NCBI RefSeq assembly: GCF_004364175.1
Contig: NZ_SNZW01000015.1
Location: forward strand, 62,001 to 126,000
Reading direction: 5' to 3'
DNA: 64,000 nucleotides
Origin: Maribacter caenipelagi
Lineage (GTDB): Bacteria > Bacteroidota > Bacteroidia > Flavobacteriales > Flavobacteriaceae
This document shows positions 35,392-44,204 of this stretch, piece after piece. The notes under the pieces are model-generated. The model saw nothing but the letters and a program-made list of their open reading frames with translations, was not told where the DNA came from and did no database searches. Numbering within the stretch: the first letter of the stretch is position 1; every line of letters begins with the position of its first letter. The translations under genes and the position numbers were made by a program.

Positions 35392-37074
35392 ATGGCCATC
35401 TTAAGAATTCCAACTCAAAAAGAAATAAAGCGGTACGCTTCCCTATTCAATGTACTGGTAAAATACGGTTTTGAAGATGTGTTATCACACAGTCCCATTC
35501 TTAAAATAATTCCAAAAAAATATTTAGAAAAGCACCCAGAGACGAAAACAAATCTATCCTTTTCTAAATATGAACGCATAAGAATGGTGTTAGAGGAATT
35601 AGGACCCACCTATGTAAAACTCGGACAAATTTTTAGTACTCGCGAAGACATGCTTCCTATTGAGTTGATAGAAGAGCTAGAAAAGTTACAAGATCATGTA
35701 CCTAAACTTAAAGACTTCGATGTTTTAAATACTGTTGAAGAAGAATTAGGTATTGAAAAGTTCAAGTATTTTGCTACAATTGAATTAGAGCCTTTAGCAG
35801 CAGCATCATTGGCACAGGTACATCGAGCGCAACTCGTAAATGGTGAAGAGGTAATTTTAAAAATTCAAAGACCAAATATCACCGAGATTATTGAAGCTGA
35901 TCTTATGGTAATGAAGCAGGTCGCAGATAGTCTTGAAAAATACAGCACACAGGCAAAAGCTTTTCAACCTATTCGTATTATAGAATCTTTCGAACGCAGT
36001 ATAAAAGAAGAACTTCAGTTTGCAAGAGAAATAGACAATACCGAACGTTTTGCCCAAAATTTTGCGGGTAATGAATTTATTCATGTTCCAGAAGTCTATA
36101 AAGAACTTTCTTCAGATAAAATTATTTGTTTAGAGTTTATAGATGGTATTAAAGTATCTAATGTAAAAGCATTGATTACCGCTAACATAAACCCAAAAGC
36201 GGTTGCCAAAATTGGTGTAGACCTTTATATTGAACAGATCTTGGATTTTGGCTTTTTTCATGCAGACCCGCACCCAGGTAACATATTTATAATTCCTGAA
36301 AGCGATCAAATTTGCTTTTTAGATTTTGGAATGATGGGCACTATTTTACCAAACGAAAGAGAATCCATTAATGACTTACTTTTATATTTTTTAAGTAAAA
36401 ACGTTAAAAAAATAATCACTTTACTAGAGAAAATTGCCATTAGAACTAACATACCTGATTATAAAAAACTAGAGCAAGACCTTTATCAATTACTTGAAGG
36501 TGTAAGTAATACCGCCATACAAAACATTAAACTCGGCGATACCTTGTCTCAGTTTAAAGTTGTTTTATACGAGAATCAAATTATAATACCCCACTACTTA
36601 TACATGATGATAAGAGGTATTGTTCTTATTGAAGGTGTGGGACTGAAACTAGATCCTGAATTTAATATCACTGAAAATCTAGAACCTTATACCGCGAAAA
36701 TTTTGCGAAAGAGATTTAGCTTAAAATACCTGTTTAAAAAGAACCTGAATCGTTTAAAAGATATCAATGCCTTAGCAGATTCCCTGCCCGATGATATAAA
36801 CACTATCGTAAAAAAAATAAAAGATGGCAAGTTAGAAATTATACACGAACATAAAGGTCTTAAAGAATTTCAAACTGCTACAAGTAAAGCGGTAAACCGT
36901 TTAGTCTTCGCTGTAATCATAGCTGCACTTTCAATAGGGTCATCATTATTAGTAATGGCAAAAATGCCGCCACTAATTAATGGAATACCACTTTTAGGTG
37001 CTATTGGCTTTGTAATTTCTGCACTTTTAGGATTGTATATTATCATTTCGATTTTCAGAAATGATCATTTTTAA
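35392..37074 (+). CDS. AarF/UbiB/ABC1-family atypical kinase
   Basis: A 560-residue atypical protein-kinase-like protein. Signature KxGQ as YVKLGQIFSTREDMLP, the Ala-rich loop LAAASLAQVHRAQL, Lys in VILKIQRP, catalytic loop HADPHPGNIF and DFG as CFLDFGMMG, with two C-terminal membrane spans (about 505-525 and 530-552). Relatives (UbiB, ADCK/COQ8) have ATPase activity supporting quinone biosynthesis at membranes. It is followed 12 bp later by an MgtC/DUF4010 gene, so both are in one operon. Confidence 0.92.
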   Translation: MAILRIPTQKEIKRYASLFNVLVKYGFEDVLSHSPILKIIPKKYLEKHPETKTNLSFSKYERIRMVLEELGPTYVKLGQIFSTREDMLPIELIEELEKLQDHVPKLKDFDVLNTVEEELGIEKFKYFATIELEPLAAASLAQVHRAQLVNGEEVILKIQRPNITEIIEADLMVMKQVADSLEKYSTQAKAFQPIRIIESFERSIKEELQFAREIDNTERFAQNFAGNEFIHVPEVYKELSSDKIICLEFIDGIKVSNVKALITANINPKAVAKIGVDLYIEQILDFGFFHADPHPGNIFIIPESDQICFLDFGMMGTILPNERESINDLLLYFLSKNVKKIITLLEKIAIRTNIPDYKKLEQDLYQLLEGVSNTAIQNIKLGDTLSQFKVVLYENQIIIPHYLYMMIRGIVLIEGVGLKLDPEFNITENLEPYTAKILRKRFSLKYLFKKNLNRLKDINALADSLPDDINTIVKKIKDGKLEIIHEHKGLKEFQTATSKAVNRLVFAVIIAALSIGSSLLVMAKMPPLINGIPLLGAIGFVISALLGLYIIISIFRNDHF

Positions 37075-37086
37075 GTAGCATATTGT

Positions 37087-38358
37087 ATGGATGAAGTTGA
37101 GAACATAATTAAGTTTTTAGACCCCTATATTTTAGGTGTGCTCATCAGTTTAGGTATAGGTCTTATTCTCGGACTAGAAAGAGAATATAATAACCTGAAA
37201 GAAGATAAAGGATTTGCCGGTATACGAGCTTTCCCTATAGTGGCTATTTTAGGTTATACATTAGGTAGCCTTACCGAAATCTACACAACTTGGCTGCCTG
37301 TTATTGGTTTAGGTGCCTTCATTTTCTTTTTAGGATTCAATCATTTATATAAAGAGACTGCAGCATACGAACGAAGTTTTACCACCAACATAGCTTTAAT
37401 TGCAACCCTTATATTAGGGTTAATGGTATCGGCAGAATATTATAGAAATGCGGTTGCTACTGCTGTAATTATTGTAACATTACTTTCTCTTAAAACACGT
37501 TTTCATACCGTTATTAGAAATATTACATCAGACGAACTTTTTGCATTAATAAAGTTTTCTATCATCGCTCTATTAATTCTACCGTTTTTACCTAATAACA
37601 ATTACGGTCCTAATGAATTGATAAATCCGTTTGAAATTGGGTCTATTATCGTCATTGTTTCTTTCTTAAACTTCATTGGTTATTTTCTGGTAAAATTTGT
37701 AGGCTCTAAAAAAGGAATTCTATTAACCGCTATTCTCGGCGGACTTATTTCAAGTACCGCCGTAACTTGGAGCTATGCATCGCGTAGTATTGAGTCTCCA
37801 GAACTGTCTAAAAAATATGCCGCTGGTATTATAATTGCCTCGGCGATAATGTTTCCACGACTCGCATTATTGACCTACATATTCAATAGTGCGCTATTTA
37901 TGTATGTAGCTATACCTTTTGCTGTATTCTCCCTGATGTGCCTTATTATTTCCCTCATTCTAATTAAAGAGGATACCAATAAACCTGATACAAATTTTAA
38001 GCTTGGCAACCCAATGAACCTTCTTAACGCAATTGGGTTTGGTGTAATTTATGTGGTTATACTAATTGCTGTATTTTACAGTAATCAATTCTTTGGAGAA
38101 AGCGGTTTGTACTATTCAGCGCTAATTGCTGGTTTGACCGATACCGATGCAATTACTATTAGCCTAGCCAAATTTGCTTCTGATGGAGAAAGAATAAAAT
38201 TAGCATCGTCTGTCGTTGTCACTGCTGTAATGAGCAATATGTTGGTTAAACTAGTCATATCTGTTTTTAAAGGGTCCCAAAACACAGGTAAAATAGTAGG
38301 CTATACTTTTCTAGGTATAATTGTAATCGGCGTTTTATATGCTATGATTGCTAATTGA
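37087..38358 (+). CDS. MgtC/SapB and DUF4010 family membrane protein
   Basis: A 423-residue polytopic membrane protein of about twelve spans. The N-terminal 130 residues have the MgtC/SapB signature ISLGIGLILGLEREYNN and GIRAFPIVAILGY. The C-terminal part corresponds to DUF4010 (LGGLISSTAVTWSYASRS, GLTDTDAITISLAKF). MgtC-type proteins modulate ion homeostasis or ATPase activity under stress; the role of this two-part form is not established. It is the last gene of the AarF operon. Confidence 0.88.
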   Translation: MDEVENIIKFLDPYILGVLISLGIGLILGLEREYNNLKEDKGFAGIRAFPIVAILGYTLGSLTEIYTTWLPVIGLGAFIFFLGFNHLYKETAAYERSFTTNIALIATLILGLMVSAEYYRNAVATAVIIVTLLSLKTRFHTVIRNITSDELFALIKFSIIALLILPFLPNNNYGPNELINPFEIGSIIVIVSFLNFIGYFLVKFVGSKKGILLTAILGGLISSTAVTWSYASRSIESPELSKKYAAGIIIASAIMFPRLALLTYIFNSALFMYVAIPFAVFSLMCLIISLILIKEDTNKPDTNFKLGNPMNLLNAIGFGVIYVVILIAVFYSNQFFGESGLYYSALIAGLTDTDAITISLAKFASDGERIKLASSVVVTAVMSNMLVKLVISVFKGSQNTGKIVGYTFLGIIVIGVLYAMIAN

Positions 38359-38715
38359 TGTAATCTAATTAGGGAAGTATTTTGTCTGGTTTCACCACAA
38401 GAAAAAAATAGTAGATAGAGTACATTAATGTTCTGCCAAATTTTATTTATGAAGTTTTTTAAAACCCTAATGTTGGCTTAAGTGATAGTATGAATATTGA
38501 ATCGTCATAACTATTAGAATTAAGAATACCGTGTTACTATTAATCATAATTCACTAAACCAGTTAATTTGAAGAAGAAATATATTGATTCTGAATTTATC
38601 TATATAGAAAGTTTTGACCTTTAGATATGCTGGTACGCTAACCATGCTTTCTAACATTTTACTAAATAAGAAATGAATAATGAAACGCTAGATAAAAACT
38701 TAATCGAAAATTCCG
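38359..38715. other. 357-bp intergenic stretch with no recognisable feature
   Basis: Between the convergent DUF4010 gene and the broken kinase gene. I see no ORF, operator of the FNR-type module, strong hairpin or recognisable gene remnant. Confidence 0.6.
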
Positions 38716-40821
38716 TTAGGCTAAATCTTTTAATTTATCGATGGCTTTTGGAATACTACAGTAAAAGCAAGTGCCCTTACCCACAATGCTTTCAGCCCTA
38801 AGGCTCCCTTCATTTTTTTCAACCATTTCTTTACATAACATTAGCCCTAAACCGGTACCTTTCTCGTTATTAGTACCGTAAGTGGTAAATGTTTCTTCCT
38901 TAAAGAATATTTTCTGAAGTGATTCTTTAGTTAAACCCACCCCAGTATCTTGAAACCAAATTTCCCAAAATTCATTTTTATCATTAGCTCCAATCGTAAT
39001 CGTACCATTTTCAGGGGTGAATTTTAAGGCATTACTAAGAATATTTCTAATGACAATTCCAATTTGATTTTTATCTGACCATGTCAAAACCTGATTATCA
39101 ATTTTACTTTCGACAATTATTGATTTTTGACTAAAACTTTTTGAAAGTAACCCAATGTTTTCATCAACTATAGATTTGATATTTGTAACTTCTTGTTTGG
39201 TTATCATACCATCCATTTGAGATTGACCCCAGGAAAGTAAATTATCAAGCGTAAATGAAATATTGTTTATGTTTTTCGACATCGATGGTGCAAAATTCAT
39301 AAAATCAGAAGAACTCATATCACCAGAATTCACCAAATCAAACATAGATTAAATGAGTTTATAGGTCCTTTTAAATCATGGGCAATAATGGAGAATAATG
39401 GAGAATAATCTACTTTTTGTATTGTTAGAATTTCTTAAGAAGGTTTCTTTTTTCTTTAATTGAACAGATTGTTGGGTAAGTTTATTATTTAATCGATTTT
39501 GAACAGTATTATTTCTTCTAAGAATAAATATTATTACCAATGCAGATAAAAGAACAAAAAGAGCACTATAGAAATAATATTTTTGTTGGGCAACTTTCTT
39601 TTCGTTTTCTATAATATATCTTTCTTTTTCTTGGTCAAATTCAAGATTGGATTTTAATATACGTAGTTCCCTTTCGTTCTTTTTGATGTTTAGTGTGTCA
39701 GATAATGTTTTCAACTCTTCTAAATAGGTCAATGCCTTTATAGGTGCATTAACCGTCTTATTGATATCATATAGAATTTGAAGAGTTACATCACGATCCT
39801 CTAGAAGATTCATAGTTTTTGATATTTCTAACGCTTTTAAGGCATAACCTTCAGAAGTTTTAAAATCTTCTAATTTGAAATAAGCTTTAGCAATACCATT
39901 ATATAGCGGTATTTTATATCTGGTTTGATCTATGGACTCATGAATTTTTTCACTTTTCTTAAACCACTGTAATGCTAAACTGGGTTGGTTTTGTTGGTTA
40001 TAAATTATAGCTTTTAATTCATAAGCATACATTTGCCAACTTTCTAAATTAATTTTATCAAAAATGAAAATACTTTCATCAACGTAACTACCAGCGGTTT
40101 CCAAATCATTGATATCAATATAGCTTGCTGCTAAATTAGCCAAGGTCAAACCTTTAATATAATCGTCATTTACTAATTTATTGTTTTCCTGTGCTAGTTT
40201 CAAAAAATAGATACATTGCTGTATTTCCTTTTGACTGCTGTATAAATTGGAAATATTTACATAAAAAGTAGAAAGATAGCTATAAGATTTGGTTTGTTTT
40301 GCTAGCTCAACACCTTCTAAATACTCCCGTAAAGCCTTTGCATATTCTTCATGGTATTCATATTCAATAGCTAGAAGGTTTTTAGCCCTCAATATATGTG
40401 TTATTTCATTTATGGATTTAGCTTTATCAAGAGCCTTTGAGAAATTTTCAATGGCCTTTTCGCGTTGCCCGGTTTCTGAATAATATGACCCCATGCTTAG
40501 ATAGCCTATCGCCTCTCCCTTTGTATAATTTATAGATTTGCTTAGATCAATAGTCTCCTTTGCCAACTTGGATAGACTGTCTAAATCATAGATTGCACTT
40601 TTTCTCGCTAGTTCATATAAAAAATCTATGTAGAGCGTATCCTGTTTATAATTTGGAGTTGCTCTAAAAGCTTTCAGTCTTGTGCTTGTACTATCATTTG
40701 AAACAATTTGGGCATTTGAATTTATCGACGGAAGCCACAAACATAGCATCAGTATAATCTTTAAACCTAAATAATTTATTTCAACTGAACTTTTGCCTAT
40801 TAGCATGAATGGTGTTTTCAT
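38716..40821 (-). pseudogene. TPR-containing sensor histidine kinase, broken at the H-box
   Basis: Two in-frame open parts (39376-40821, 481 residues; 38716-39345, 209 residues) together form one kinase. First part: signal peptide, TPR repeats (about 80-380), a membrane span near 410-432, coiled coil, then the H-box start SRLFSII. Second part: MFDLVNSGDMSSSDF, ATP-binding motifs NILSNALKFTP, DTGVGL and GTGLGLMLCKEM. Between them the frame is lost: the plus strand has aataatggag twice (39384-39403), a 10-bp tandem duplication. Removing one copy restores IIAHDLKGPINSF. A further 1-base loss near 39346 restores the original frame. The ATP-binding part alone would lack the phospho-His, so the gene is probably inactive unless the repeats vary between cells. 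Confidence 0.85.
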
Positions 40822-40834
40822 TTTTTACTTTATA

Positions 40835-40842
40835 CAAAGCTA
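40835..40842 (-). promoter_or_regulatory. -7 box of the broken kinase gene
   Basis: Minus-strand TAGCTTTG, an exact TAnnTTTG match, 13 bp before the ATG at 40821. Confidence 0.4.
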
Positions 40843-40976
40843 TCATTCATTAAAGACTATACTAATTATAGTTGTCCATTAAACCTTTTCTGTAGGTAAA
40901 ATACTACATTTATGTAGTTTAACTAATATTGATTTTAAATTATAATTATAAGATCATTAAATATAATTCTATTATT

Positions 40977-41141
40977 AAAACAGTTTTCAAGAATAGTCGC
41001 ATAACCCATAACAACACACATGGTAGCTAATGCATACCGTCCACCAGACCGAATCAATTTATTAATAGCCACTTGTAAAATTCTTGTACCTGACATACCT
41101 AATGGGTGCCCAAAATTTGGGGCTGTGCCCGCCTGTTTAAT
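40977..41141 (-). pseudogene. Thiolase (acetyl-CoA acetyltransferase) C-terminal remnant
   Basis: The minus strand reads, without a start codon, a segment that contains FGHPLGMSGTRILQVAI, KLIRSGGRYALATMCVVMG and YATILENCF. This matches the C-terminal motifs of thiolases (GGAIALGHPLG, RYALATMCVGVGQG and a closing E). The upstream GGAIA equivalent has decayed to GTAPN, and nothing of the remaining 350 residues is present. It is an old gene fragment in the 900-bp gene-poor zone before the accessory operon. Confidence 0.8.
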
Positions 41142-41189
41142 TATCCTAATATGTTTTATACTTCCCTTTATTTCGTATTTGCTTAAAAA

Positions 41190-41372
41190 TTGAATCTCAT
41201 TTTCTTCTCATTTGGTAGTGCACTACTTATTGTTTTATTGGCATCGGTACGGCAGTTTATAGCTAGTGCAGAATGCCCTAAAACTGATTTAGGAATACCT
41301 ATGTGTTATATATCATTATTGATTTTCACATCACTTATCATCCTTATAAAATTCAACTTAATTACCTTATAA
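41190..41372 (+). other. Possible small membrane ORF or fragment
   Basis: A 60-codon frame starting at TTG (a stop codon lies 6 nt upstream) encodes two hydrophobic segments around AECPKTDLGIPMC. It could be a real small membrane protein or the remains of a longer one; no family is recognised. The rest of 40822-41742 contains the thiolase remnant, the promoter at 41606 and A+T-rich sequence without genes. Confidence 0.3.
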
Positions 41373-41605
41373 ACAATTAATTACGCAACAAAATTCGCCT
41401 ACTCACTTTTTGTGTTTACCGCTTATATAAATAAAGCAAAACTCCATAATAATACCACATATTAAAATGTATTTTTCTTCAACCCCAGTTTATACTTTAT
41501 TAAGCTCATATTCATATCCTAATTAGGTAGAATACTTCTTATTGGCTATTGGTATCCTGTTTTACACTCTCCCTAAAACATAACCTAAATACTACGTTAC
41601 ACAAA

Positions 41606-41634
41606 CTATTTTAAAATAGAATCAATTATATTTG
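41606..41634 (+). promoter_or_regulatory. Palindromic operator candidate and -7 box of the accessory operon
   Basis: CTATTTTAAAATAG (41606-41619) is a perfect 14-bp palindrome. Seven bases later the box TATATTTG (41627-41634) matches TAnnTTTG exactly. A leader of about 100 nt follows, including a small hairpin AACGA/TCGTT (41680-41695). A repressor or activator site overlapping the -33 region is inferred. Confidence 0.5.
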
Positions 41635-41742
41635 AGTACACCTCATGTAGTTGTAATTGTCTTTTTAATTGAAATATAAAACGACTCATATCGTTCAATT
41701 AATAAGTGATTACTAATCTTTATAAATTCAAGTCTATAATAT

Positions 41743-43566
41743 ATGAAAGACACCAAAGTAAGATGGCTCCAAGACTTAAGACGTTTTGTTACACTTAAAA
41801 GCCAATTTATACTTTCAGGCAATACCAAAGATTTACAACTGATTAAAAATGACTTTAACGGTTTTAGCTGGCACAGGCTAGAGAATGCGATTGATATAGA
41901 GCTTAAAAGTTTAGGTTATACAGAGGTCATTTATTATAATCCATTAGAGGGATTTGAAATTCCTTTTTTTACCGGAAATGCGGAAGAAAAGAAAGTATTA
42001 TTTGATCAACTCAATATTCCTCTGGGTAGTCCGTCTAGCTACAATAATCTAGAGACTTTTAACAGCGTTCTCCAATCTATAGTCAACCATAAGGACAACC
42101 CTATTGCATTAATTGTAGACTTTGCATCGCAACTGCTTATGAATCCAGAAAATTTGGTCAAAGCAGAACATGATACTTTTAGCCTTGCAAATGTATTATC
42201 GCAAACGACAAACACAAGACCTCACGGCACTCCACCTTCGCCATTTTATAATACAGTAATTTGGATTGTAGACAAAGAAGGAGATCTCCCTGATTGGATG
42301 GTGGTAAACAATCCAAAAATACGTCACATCCCTATAGAAAAACCTGACCATATTGTTCGTAGAAGACTTGTAGATACACTTATTCAAAGCTTTAGTAAAA
42401 AAGAAGAAGTAGAAGTAGATAAAATTGTTACCGATTTTGTAAATGAAACAGAAGGTCTATTACTTTTAGATCTTGTTGCAATTATAGAGCTTACAAGAGC
42501 AGAGTCTATACCTATTACCCATATTGCCGATGCCGTACGTAGATACAAAGTTGGAGTTACGGAAGATCCTTGGATAAATATTGACCGAGAGAAAATTGTA
42601 CAGGGAGAAACCTTTATTAAAACTCGTGTAAAAGGGCAAGATCATTCTGTACAACATATTATGGATATTGTTAAAAGAGCTATTACAGGTGTAGGCTCTT
42701 CTAAACGTAATAGTCGCCCTAGAGGTGTAGTATTTTTAGCAGGACCAACAGGTGTTGGTAAAACAGAACTAGCAAAAACACTTACTAGCTTGCTTTTTGG
42801 TGATGAGAATGCATACATACGTTTTGATATGTCTGAGTTTACCGCTGAACACTCTGATCAGCGACTTTTAGGAGCACCTCCAGGATATATTGGTTATAAT
42901 GTTGGTGGCGAGCTTACCAATGCGGTACGTGAAAAACCTTTTAGTGTACTTCTCTTTGATGAAATTGAAAAAGCGCATCCGCGTATATTAGATAAGTTTC
43001 TTCAGATCCTTGATGATGGGGTTTTAACCAGCGGACGCGGTGATAAAGTATATTTTTCTGAAACCCTTATCATTTTCACCTCTAACTTAGGTATTTACAA
43101 GAAAACTGCAACTGGTGGCCGTGTAGCCCATACTTCTTATGAAGATCCTTTTGAAGTCATTCAAGAAAAAATAAAATACGAAATAGAGAATTACTTTAAG
43201 TTTGAGCTAAACCGTCCAGAACTACTAAATCGAATTGGTGATAATATCATTGTTTTTGACTACATAAGACTAGACGTGGGAGAACTCATTTTTAATATGA
43301 TGTTAGAGAATCATTTAAAGGCTATTCAAAAGCAACTCGATATTACTTTAGACCTAAACCATACCGTAAAAAATAGCCTTAAAGCATTAGCCTTAAAAGA
43401 CCTTAGTAATGGTGGGCGAGGTATTCGTAATAAAATTGAGTATCACTTTATTACGCCTATTTCTAGATCCCTTTTCAGTCTAGACCCATTACCTAAAGAT
43501 GTTTTAAAAGCAACAACTATTACCGTAGATAATACTGGTACAACAATCACGTTACAAAAACAATAG
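41743..43566 (+). CDS. Clp-type AAA+ ATPase of the four-gene accessory operon
   Basis: A 607-residue protein. The C-terminal half is a ClpA/B D2-type AAA+ module: Walker A GPTGVGKT (334-341), pore-loop-like GAPPGYIGY, Walker B LLFDEIEKAHP (Asp406-Glu407), sensor 1 FTSNLG, arginine region FELNRPELLNRIG and sensor 2 GGRGIRNKIE, then the C-terminal D2 small domain. The N-terminal 290 residues look like a second, degenerate AAA domain: LIVDFASQLL and TVIWIVDKEGDLP resemble strands of an ATPase core, but no P-loop is seen. An unfoldase or remodelling ATPase is likely. No ClpP-binding loop was recognised. First gene, 5 bp before the radical SAM gene. Confidence 0.88.
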   Translation: MKDTKVRWLQDLRRFVTLKSQFILSGNTKDLQLIKNDFNGFSWHRLENAIDIELKSLGYTEVIYYNPLEGFEIPFFTGNAEEKKVLFDQLNIPLGSPSSYNNLETFNSVLQSIVNHKDNPIALIVDFASQLLMNPENLVKAEHDTFSLANVLSQTTNTRPHGTPPSPFYNTVIWIVDKEGDLPDWMVVNNPKIRHIPIEKPDHIVRRRLVDTLIQSFSKKEEVEVDKIVTDFVNETEGLLLLDLVAIIELTRAESIPITHIADAVRRYKVGVTEDPWINIDREKIVQGETFIKTRVKGQDHSVQHIMDIVKRAITGVGSSKRNSRPRGVVFLAGPTGVGKTELAKTLTSLLFGDENAYIRFDMSEFTAEHSDQRLLGAPPGYIGYNVGGELTNAVREKPFSVLLFDEIEKAHPRILDKFLQILDDGVLTSGRGDKVYFSETLIIFTSNLGIYKKTATGGRVAHTSYEDPFEVIQEKIKYEIENYFKFELNRPELLNRIGDNIIVFDYIRLDVGELIFNMMLENHLKAIQKQLDITLDLNHTVKNSLKALALKDLSNGGRGIRNKIEYHFITPISRSLFSLDPLPKDVLKATTITVDNTGTTITLQKQ

Positions 43567-43571
43567 TCGTT

Positions 43572-44201
43572 ATGGATATTCATATATCCCGTGTACATTT
43601 TCCCGTAACAACTTTAGGACCTGGAAAACGCATAGGTATTTGGTTACAAGGATGCACTATTCATTGTAAAGGCTGTATTTCAATGGATACTTGGCAATTT
43701 AATATTAACAAGGTACCCCTTAACGACCTCAAACAAGTTTTAGAAGTATGGCTACCACAATGTGATGGAATTACCATCTCTGGCGGAGAACCTTTTGATC
43801 AAGAAAATGCCCTATTTGAACTTCTTGAGTTTTTAAATTCCTATAAAACGAACATCTTAGTGTATAGCGGATTTTCTTTTGAAACCTTAAAGGAAAAAGA
43901 ACTTGTGCAAAACGGATTCATAGATGTTTTGATTTCAGAACCCTATAATCATACAGAAACTCAGACAAAACGACTTCTAGGTAGTGATAATCAACAAGTC
44001 CATTTTTTAACCCCGCTAGGCAAAAGAGAATTTGCCACCTATCTAGAACAACCTTTAGAAAAAGAATTAGACATTCATATTACCGAAGAAACCGTATGGT
44101 TGGCTGGAATACCAATCAATGGAATGAAAGAAATTACGCAAGCGGGGAAAGATAATAATGTAGACCTGTCGCACAGTCAAGCAGTGACTAAAACTAAATA
44201 A
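43572..44201 (+). CDS. NrdG-like radical SAM protein of the accessory operon
   Basis: A 209-residue radical S-adenosylmethionine enzyme. It has the 4Fe-4S cluster motif C28-x3-C32-x2-C35 (GCTIHCKGC) and the SAM-binding GGEP in ITISGGEPFDQ. The size and the WLQGC start match glycyl-radical activating enzymes such as NrdG/PflA, but no glycyl-radical partner with a C-terminal RVxGY-type motif is encoded nearby. It may activate another protein of the operon or modify a nucleotide or protein. Flanking gaps are 5 and 3 bp, so translational coupling is likely. Confidence 0.88.
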   Translation: MDIHISRVHFPVTTLGPGKRIGIWLQGCTIHCKGCISMDTWQFNINKVPLNDLKQVLEVWLPQCDGITISGGEPFDQENALFELLEFLNSYKTNILVYSGFSFETLKEKELVQNGFIDVLISEPYNHTETQTKRLLGSDNQQVHFLTPLGKREFATYLEQPLEKELDIHITEETVWLAGIPINGMKEITQAGKDNNVDLSHSQAVTKTK

Positions 44202-44204
44202 TTT

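Noticed and set aside
40977-41141. Functional small thiolase-like gene
   Set aside because: No start codon, only the last seventh of a thiolase and a decayed GGAIA motif; read as a remnant.
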